Of a stretch of DNA of 64,000 bases, positions 9,434 through 17,500 are shown in pieces. Position 1 is the first letter of the stretch, and every line of letters starts with the position of its first letter. Position numbers and translations under genes: made by a program. A model generated the notes under the pieces. It was not told the origin of the DNA and searched no databases. It saw nothing but the letters and a program-made list of their open reading frames with translations. The DNA comes from Curtobacterium sp. 9128 (GTDB lineage: Bacteria > Actinomycetota > Actinomycetes > Actinomycetales > Microbacteriaceae): NCBI RefSeq assembly GCF_900086645.1, contig NZ_LT576451.1, positions 248,001 to 312,000 of the forward strand. The letters run 5' to 3'.

Positions 9434-10261
9434 TCAGTCCTCGTCGGGGACGACCGGCGGCACGAACCACGGCGGGAAGACCGCGACGCGCGGGACGTGC
9501 CCGCCGTGCTCGGACAGGATGTCCTTCACGGCGTGGCGTGCACGGTCGTTCGGCACGCCGATGACCGCGACCGACGAGAACGGCACGCTCGGCCCGGCGA
9601 GGACCTCCACGCCGTGCATCTCCGGGTCGGTGAGGTCCGTGCGGCGCAGCAGGTTCGCGGCTGCCTCCGGACCGACGGCGAACCGGACGTCCTCGGCGTC
9701 GGCGTCCGTGTCCGCCAGGATCACCGATGCACCGAAGGCGGCGGTGGGGACGACGAGCACGACGTAGTCGACGCCACGGGCGTGCCGGGCGGCGTCGGAC
9801 CAGCGCTCGGTGTCGTGCGCCCCGCGTCGGACCTCGTCCCAGCGCGCGCCGTCGGGCGAGAGCGAGAACGGGACGTGGCTGGCGACGCTCGACCCGTCGG
9901 GAGCGGTCGCCGCCGCGCGGGCCGCGCGGGCAGCAGGGGCGCTGATGTCGTAGGACGGTGTGACCGCGTCGGACGCGAGGATCGCCCCGTCCGCGACGAT
10001 CCCGTCGAAGTTGTCGATGTGGGTCACGTGGTGTGCGCGCAGGGCGCCGAAGACCCGGGCGGCCGGCATGTCCGGCTCAGCGGTGCGCAGCGCGGTCGCC
10101 TTCGCGCGGGCGGGCGAACCGCCGGGGGTCGACCGCAGCGAGGTGCTGACGCGGGTGCGCCGCGGCGCAGGGGCCTTGGGGACGTCCGGCACCTCGCGCT
10201 GTCGAGGCGCGCAGATGTCGCAGAGTTCGGTGGGGAATCCGTGGATGCACTCGTCGGTCAC
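9434..10261 (-). CDS. DarT-like ADP-ribosyltransferase (DUF4433 type), orphan
   Basis: DarT enzymes transfer ADP-ribose from NAD to thymidine in single-stranded DNA and are normally toxins held in check by a DarG macrodomain protein. This 275-residue product resembles mycobacterial DarT as I recall it. It has THIDN at residues 80-84, ASDAVTP near 96-102, HVPFSLSP at 129-136, and a GVEVLAG motif whose Glu219 lines up with the catalytic glutamate, followed by VPF. The RSPM-like motif after HVPF is altered. The N-terminus has a CxH...CxxC cluster (Cys5, His7, Cys14, Cys17) that could bind zinc, then a Pro/Arg-rich linker. No macrodomain gene lies nearby. Family placement is likely; activity is inferred only. 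Confidence 0.7.
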   Translation of the reverse strand: MTDECIHGFPTELCDICAPRQREVPDVPKAPAPRRTRVSTSLRSTPGGSPARAKATALRTAEPDMPAARVFGALRAHHVTHIDNFDGIVADGAILASDAVTPSYDISAPAARAARAAATAPDGSSVASHVPFSLSPDGARWDEVRRGAHDTERWSDAARHARGVDYVVLVVPTAAFGASVILADTDADAEDVRFAVGPEAAANLLRRTDLTDPEMHGVEVLAGPSVPFSSVAVIGVPNDRARHAVKDILSEHGGHVPRVAVFPPWFVPPVVPDED

Positions 10262-10353
10262 GACTGATGTGGGTCCTTCCGTGCCGCGTGGGGGTGGGAC
10301 GGCACGAGGGTCAACGCTACGTCATCCCGGACGCGTCGCGGCACCGATGCAGG

Positions 10354-11343
10354 TCATTGGCGGTAGAGCAGCGCCCGGACCTCGGACTCCGCGGCGTGCT
10401 CGCGCTTCGGATCGATGGTCTCGCCGTGCTCGTACGCGTCGAGCAGGCGGGGGTCGACGTAGCTCTGCCTGGCCACCGTCGGGGTGTTGCCGAGGACCTC
10501 GCTCGCCGCCTTGACCGCGTGCGACACCGCACGCTTCCGCTTCGTCTCGCTGGACTGCGGCCCGGTCTCCGCCAGGTCGATCGCCGCCGCGACCGTGCCG
10601 TGCAGCGTGCGGAAGTCCTTCGCGGTGAACTCGTCGCCTGCACGCTCCTTGACGTAGGCGTTGATGTCCTCGGCCGACAGCGGCTCCCAGTCGGCTCCCC
10701 TGGTCGGACGGAAGGACAGCAGCCGCGCCGTTGGTCCGCGTCGCTTCATCCCGGCGATCACGCTCGACAGGTCGGCGTCGTGGATGGACGACGACCACTC
10801 CTGCCCGCTCTTGCCGGGGAAGGAGAGCTCGATGTCGTCACCGGACACGTGCGCGTGCGCACAGAGCAACGTGGAGAGACCACGGCTGCCGTGCTCGGAC
10901 GCGTACCGTTCCGACCCCACCCGCAGCGATCCCTGGTCGAGCATCCGGAACGCCGCAGCGAGCGCGCGTCGCCGATCCGGCTCGGGGCGTCGCAGGTCGA
11001 GGGTGACACCGCGGCGTGCGCTCGGGAGCGACTCCGCCAGGGCGAGCGCCCGGTCGTACTTGATGCGGTCCATCCGCTCGCGCCAGGACGGGTGGTACAT
11101 GTACTGCCGCCGTCCGACCGCGTCGATGCCGGTGGCGAGGACGTGGCCGTTGTCGTACGGCGAGATCCAGACGTCCTCCCACGCCGGCGGCACGACGAGG
11201 TCCTCGAGGCGCTGCCGGACACCGGGGTCCGTCACGGTCTGCCCGTCGGGGTCGCGGTACGAGAAGCCCTTGCCCGAGCGGACGCGGTGGTAGCCACGAC
11301 CGTTGGTCGCGGATCTGCGGAGGCGTGTCACCCCTCCGAGCAA
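10354..11343 (-). CDS. DNA topoisomerase IB (poxvirus type)
   Basis: Type IB topoisomerases relax supercoils by nicking one strand through a 3'-phosphotyrosyl intermediate. The 329-residue product shows the family's PPAWEDVWISPYDNGHVLATG block, GRRQYMYHPSWRERMDRIKY, KDFRTLHGT with catalytic basic residues, and SYVDPRLLD, in which Tyr295 is the nucleophile. The start is probably TTG at 11343, seven bases after a GAGGCGG-like site; a GTG four codons later is a weaker alternative. It lies upstream of the DarT-like gene with a 92-bp gap, so cotranscription is possible. A 7-bp hairpin (10280-10306) lies in that gap. Confidence 0.9.
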   Translation of the reverse strand: MLGGVTRLRRSATNGRGYHRVRSGKGFSYRDPDGQTVTDPGVRQRLEDLVVPPAWEDVWISPYDNGHVLATGIDAVGRRQYMYHPSWRERMDRIKYDRALALAESLPSARRGVTLDLRRPEPDRRRALAAAFRMLDQGSLRVGSERYASEHGSRGLSTLLCAHAHVSGDDIELSFPGKSGQEWSSSIHDADLSSVIAGMKRRGPTARLLSFRPTRGADWEPLSAEDINAYVKERAGDEFTAKDFRTLHGTVAAAIDLAETGPQSSETKRKRAVSHAVKAASEVLGNTPTVARQSYVDPRLLDAYEHGETIDPKREHAAESEVRALLYRQ

Positions 11344-11435
11344 ACACGACCCGCCTCAGCAGGGCAGCAGGAAGCGACGGATCGCGCACCGCGACCCGGC
11401 GGATCCCACCGGCAGACGAGGTGGTGGCGACCGAC

Positions 11436-11483
11436 GACGGACGGGAGGACCGGTGCGGGCGTGCACCGGTCCTCCCGTCCGTC
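11436..11483 (-). terminator. 21-bp perfect hairpin terminator after the giant surface gene
   Basis: Arms 11436-11456 and 11463-11483 are perfectly complementary with a 6-nt loop. The hairpin starts about 42 nt past the stop at 11526. It separates the surface-protein gene from the topoisomerase gene and probably ends transcription by stem strength alone. Confidence 0.8.
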
Positions 11484-11492
11484 AGGCGGTCG

Positions 11493-11528
11493 CCGCCCGC
11501 CGCTCGGTCACCGCCCGCCGCTCGGTCA
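11493..11528. repeat. 18-bp exact tandem duplication at a gene end
   Basis: Two identical 18-bp copies (11493-11510 and 11511-11528) cover the stop codon of the giant surface-protein gene. The second copy contains the in-gene sequence and the first lies just beyond it. It looks like a slippage duplication. Confidence 0.8.
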
Positions 11529-14500
11529 CCGTGCGTCGCGTCGGCGGCGGATCAGGAGCAGCAGCAGGCCGACCGTGAGCGCGAGCAACGCGAGCGCTCC
11601 ACCGAGTCCCAGGCCCGCCGCACCGGTGAACGCGAGCGCACCGGGCTGCGGGTCGGCGCGGACCGGAGCCGGGTCGCTCGCGCGGAGCGGATCCGTCGCG
11701 ACCGCACCGGTCACCTGCGTCGTCGCGGACCGGACGGTCGCGACGTTGGTGATGCGGTCGGGGGCGTCCGCGGCGACCCGGACGGTCAGCTGGATCGCGA
11801 TCCGGTCACCGCTGGCGAGCGGCTCGTCGAGCGTGCAGGACACCGTCGAGCCCGTCGTGCAGGTGACGGCGCGGTCGTCGACGCTCACGAAGGACAGTCC
11901 CGTCGGCAGTGGGTCGGTGACCACGACGGGACCGGGGTCCTCGGTGGGCCCGGCGTTCCTGACCGTGATCGTGTACCCGACCGTGCTCCCGCGGACCAGC
12001 TCGGCGGTGTGCGTCTTCGTCACGGAGAGGCTCGAGAGCGGCTGGACCGCGAGCTCGTCGTCGGCGTCGTTGTCCGCCAGCGTCGTCTCGGTGGTCGTCG
12101 TCGCGACCGTCGCCGTCGGCGTGACGCCGGGGTAGGCAGCAGCGGTCGGCGTCTGGTGCACCGTGATCGCCGGCGCCAGCGTGCCGGCCGGCAGCGTGCC
12201 GCTCAGCGCGAACGACACCGTCGTGCTGCCGTCGGCGTTCGTGACGACCCCGGTGACCGTCCAGGCCGGATCCGCCTCGGTCGAGACGTACGTCAGGCCC
12301 TTCGGCAACGTGTAGGTCGCGGTGACGGCCGCCGCGTCGGAGAGCCCGGCGTTCCGGACCTGCACCGTCTCGGGCAGGTCCTTCCCGATCACGGCCTTCC
12401 CGCTGTGCCCGATGCTGATCTGGACGTTCGCCACGGCGGCGACGGGCAGCGGGGCCACCGCGGTCCCACCGTTCGTCCCGATCGGCTCCGGCGTGCCCTG
12501 CGCGGTGATCGCCGCGCGGTTCTCGATCGCACCGGCCGTGTAGCCAGACGCGATCGCCGTGGTCAGCCAGAGTCCCGGCGCGTCGGTACCCGCCACGACG
12601 GTCGACCCCAGCGTGCACGTCACGACGGTGGTGTCCGTGGTGCCGTCACACGTCCAGACCGCACCGTCGGACTCCGCGGCCACGAACCGCATGCCCTCCG
12701 GCAGCTGGTCGGTGACGACGGTGTCCGGCTGCTCGTCGGACGGTCCCTCGTTGCGCACCTGCAGGTACCAGACCTGCTGGCCGCCGGCGGTGGTCGTCTT
12801 GGAACGGTCCGTCGACCCGGTCCGGTCGACCGGCGTCTTCGACAGCGTCAGCGCGGCGTGCGTGGTCACGTCGACGTCGGCCCCCGCGGTGTCGTCCGAG
12901 GGGTCGGGGTCGTCCGTCCCCGACGAGACCGTCGCCGTGTTCCGGAGCGTGCCGGCAGGCGTCCCCGAGGCGATCGCCGCCGTCACGTGGAACGTGGCGG
13001 ACGCACCGGATGCGAGCGTGCCGGTGGACCAGGTGGTCGGGTCGACGCCCTGTTCCCACGCGTCGTCGTCCGTGGTGACCGCGGTCACGGTCATCCCGGC
13101 CGGAACCGTGTCGGTCCACGTGACGCGCTGGGCGTCCGAGGGGCCGGCGTTCGTCACGGTCACGTCGTAGGTCACGTCCGTGCCGGCGTCGGCCGTGGCC
13201 GCGCTGGTCCTGGTCTTCGTGATCGACAGGTCCGCGGAGGTGGTGACGTCGACGGTCGCGTCGTCGTGCGCGGTCTCCCCCTTCGCGGTGACCGGCGCGG
13301 CGGTGGCGGTGTTCACGATGGACGAGCCACGGAACGAGGCGGGGACGTGCACCACGACGCCGATGGTGTCCGGATCGGTCGCACCAGCGGCGATGCCGTC
13401 GGTGCTCACGAGGGTCAGGACGCCGTCGACGTTCGACTCCACGGTCCAGTGCGCGGCGGTCCCGTCGGTCAGCCCGACGTACTCGACGCCGACCGGCAGC
13501 GTGTCCTGCACGCGGACGCTCGGGGTGGTCGCGTCGCCCGCCGGCAGGTCCGACGGCCCGTCCGGGTTCGCGACCTGGATCGTGTAGGTGACGTCCTCAC
13601 CGGCGTCGACCGACTGGACGTCCGCGGTCTTCGTGACCCGCAGTCCGACCGTCTGCGTCGCGGCGCTCGAGGTGCTCGCGGTCTGTGTGGCCGCGTTGTC
13701 CGAGCGCACCACGGCCGTGTTCGCGAGGGTGCCGGAGAGGTCGGCAGGCGTCGTCACCGTGATGGTGAACGACGACGTCGTCCCGGCACGCAGGGTGCCG
13801 TCGAGCACGCAGGAGACCGTGTCGTCCGACGTGCACGTCCAGTCGCCGTCGGTCTGGGACCCGCCCTGGAGGCTCGTCCCCGACTCGAGCGCGTCGGTCA
13901 CGACGACCTTCCGCGCGTCTGCCGTGCCGGTGTTCCGGACCGTGATGGTCCAGTCCGCCGGCTCGCCCGCCACGAGGCGGTCGCTCGAGAACGCCTTCGC
14001 GATCGTCAGCGAGGTGGTGTCGTCGACCGGGGTACTCGTGTTGCTGACGTCGTTCGACGCCTTCGGGTCGGTCGTCGACGGGTCGACGGCGACGCGGGCG
14101 GTGTTCGCGATCGTCTGCGACGCCGTCGTGTCCGGCTGCACCGTCGCCGTGACGGTGATCGGCGGTGCGGTCGTCCCGTTCGCCAGGCCGTCACGGGTGC
14201 AGGTCAGGGTGTTGCCGTCGGTGTCGCACGTCCACCCGCTGTCGTCCGCGACGGTCGCCTGCTCGAGCCGCACGGTGCTCGGCAGCGTGTCGGTCACGGT
14301 GACGGTGCCGCGGGCGTCGGAGACGCTCTGCTCGGCCGGGTCACGGACGTTCTGCACCGAGAGGGTCCACGTCGCGGTCCCACCGGCGGTGAACCGATCG
14401 GCTGCTGCCGTCTTCGTGATCGCGAGGTCCGCGATCGCGACCGGGGTGGTGCTCGCCGAGTCGGAGTCGTTCGCGTCGTTCGGGTCGAAGGTCTGGCCGG

Positions 14501-17500
14501 TGCCCTGGTGGATCGTCGCGCTGTTGCGGATCGCGGTGAGCGGGGCGTCGGCGGGCAGCGTCAGTGCGACGTCGAGCTCCGGGAACGCCGAGCCCGACGC
14601 GACCACGGCGCCGTTGACGCAGGTCTGCTCGTCCGTGCCGGTCGTCGTGCACGTCCAGCCCGACCCGGAGAACCGAAGCGTGGCACCGTCCGGGAGCCCG
14701 GCGACGGTGTCCACCACGGTCGTGCCGTGAGCGGCGTCCCCGCCGGTGTTCGTGACCACGATCGTCCAGGCCTTCGCCGTGGTCGCGCCGGCCACGACGT
14801 CCGCGGTCGTCGCCTTCTTGGCGATCGACAGGTCGGCCGCGGCGATCGAGGCGGTCGCGGTCGCGTCGGTCCCCTTCGTGCCGTCCTGCTGCTTCGGGTA
14901 GGTGGTGAACGAGCCGGCGCCGCCGTCGTACCCGGTGCCGCCGGAGGCGTCCGTGATCGTCGCGGTGACGTGGTTCGTGTGCTTCGTGGCCGTGCCCGCC
15001 GCGGTCGCGGCGGCCGTCGTCGGGGTCGCGCGGTAGTGCAGGGTCAGGGTCTCGTTCGTCCCGAGTGCCCCGAGGTCCGCCCAGGTGAGCGTGGTCCCGG
15101 CCACCGACGGGTCGGGAGCTGCCGTGCTGGCGCCTCCGTTCCTGGCGGTCGTCGAGCTGCCGGCGTCGTAGGTCCACCCGTCGGGCAGGACGTCTCGCGC
15201 GGCGACGGAGGTCGCGGCACTGCCGGTGTTCGTGAACGTCACCGTGAAGTCCGACGGGACGCCGATGTAGGACAGGCCGCCGGCGGTGTCGTTCGACTTC
15301 GCCACGGCGACGGACGGGAACGACGGGGTCACCGACGCGCTCGCGGTGGTGGGGCCGTACGAGCCGCCGTCACCGTCCGAGAGCGAGGTGTAGGTGCCCG
15401 TCGAGGCGGTGTTCACCAGGGCGTTGCCGGTCAGCTCCGCGTCCTCGGCGAGCACGGCGTGGTACGTGTACGTGGTCCTGGAACCGGTGCCGAAGGTCGT
15501 GCTGGGCCAGGTGATGACACCGCCGCCGCACTTCGCATCGGTACTGAGCATGCCGCCGCCGGAGATCCGTGCGGGGTCGACCACGATGCCGTCCGGCACG
15601 CAGTCGGTGACGCTCGTGCCGTACGCGGGCGAACCGGAGCTCGAGACCGTCACCGCGTAGGTGATGTCCTGGCCCGGCTCGGCCTTCGCGGTGGTCGTGG
15701 TCTGCCCGGCCACCGTCGCCGACTTCGCGATCGCGAGGGACGGGGTCACCGCGGTCGCGTTCGCCTGGTTCGACGTCGTCGATGCGTCGGTCGGCTCGGC
15801 ACCCTTCGCCGTCCGGTCGTAGGCGAGCTTCGCCGTGTTCGAGTAGGCGGTGCCAGACGACTGACCGGCACCGACCCGCACCCGGACGTCGACCGTGATC
15901 GTCAGCGGTGCGCCGAGCCCCGACGCGATGTCGGAGATCCGCACCGTGACGGTCCCGGACGCGACCGATGGGGTGACGGTGACCGAGGAGTCGCTCGCGG
16001 TCGCGATCGGGGTCCCGACCGCCGTCATGCCCTTCGGCAGGGTGTCCGTGATCCGGCCGTCGTACATCGCGACGTTCGCCGGGACGGTCGCGGTGATGCG
16101 GTAGGTCGCGGTGTCGCCCGCGCGGATCGGGAGCGCGTTCTTGTTCGCGGGGTTCGTCGTCGCGGTCCCCGTGCCGGCCCCGGTCGTGGCGTTCCACGTC
16201 GGCGCGGTGAGCGTCTTCGCGATGGACGGTCCGGACACGGTCACGGTGTTCGTCGTGGTCGCGACCTGGACGAACGACGTGTTCGCCGTGGCGTAGTCGG
16301 TGTCGAGGCTGGACGCGAGGACCCTGGCGGTGTTCACGTACTGCCGTCCGGCGGGGGCGGCCGTCCCCACCGTCGCGGTGACGGTGATCGTCGCGGAGCC
16401 GCCGGCGGCGGCCAGGGTGCCCACCGACCACGTGTGCAGCGTGGTGCCGGTCGGACAGGAGCCCAGTGCGCTCCGCTGCGCGCTCGTCGGCGTGCTCTCC
16501 GCACGCGAGCTGCTCGTGAGGGTGAGGTCGTCGGGGAAGCAGTCCGCGATCACGGTCGACCGCGCGTCCGCGGTGGACGCGGTGTTCTTCGCCGTCAGCG
16601 TCCACGTCACGGTGTCCCGACCGGCGACCGTCCGGCCGCCCAGGTTGTTGGTCTTCGTGATGCCGACCTGCGGGGGCTGGACCGCGATCGTCCTCGCGGC
16701 GGTGCTCGTCGACGGGGTACCGTCGGCCGGCTTCGACGAGAACGTCGCCGTGTTCGTGACCGTGCCGGGGGCGGTACCGGACGCGTCGTACTTCCCGACC
16801 CCCTTCGTCACCACGAGCCCGGATGCGGTCACGGAGAAGATCGCGTTCGAGTCCTCGGCGTTGTCGAAGGTCTCGGGGAAGACGACGGCACCGGCGCCGA
16901 GCGCGTTCCCCGTCCCGGTCAGCGTGTAGGTCTGCCCGGCGTAGGTCCCGTCGACGTCGGTGGACTGCGCCGAAGCCGGCACGGTGATCGTGCCGCCGTC
17001 CGGGAAGGTCAGGGTCCAGCTGCTCGCGGACGTCGTCGAGACGTCGGGCGGCAACGGGTCGCTGAGCGCGCCGTTGCCGACGCTGGTGTGCGCCGGGACG
17101 GTGGCGGAGTAGGTGTACGTCACGCCCTGGCCGGGCGCCGCGGTGTCACCGGAGAGGTTCGTCGTGGAGTCGGCGACCGCGCCGCCGCGCTTCTCGACCG
17201 CCACGGCCGGGATCGACACGGCTCGCGAGGCATCGGCGTTCGGCGCAGTCCCCTGCCCTGCCGCCGGCGTCGCGGTGAAGGTGCTCCCAGCGGTCTTCTC
17301 CGGGATCCAGGTGGTCGTCGTGTCCGCGTTCGTCGTGGTCGTGAAGCTCGTGACCGATGCCGTGTTGGCGTACGCCGTGCCGACGTACCCCGGGGTCGGC
17401 ACGGTCAGGTCGTACGTCAGCGCCTTCGTGGCAGCGGCGTCGATCGAGGAGATCGTCCAGCGGAGGTAGCGCGAGGACGCGTACTGCGACGCGGCGCCGG

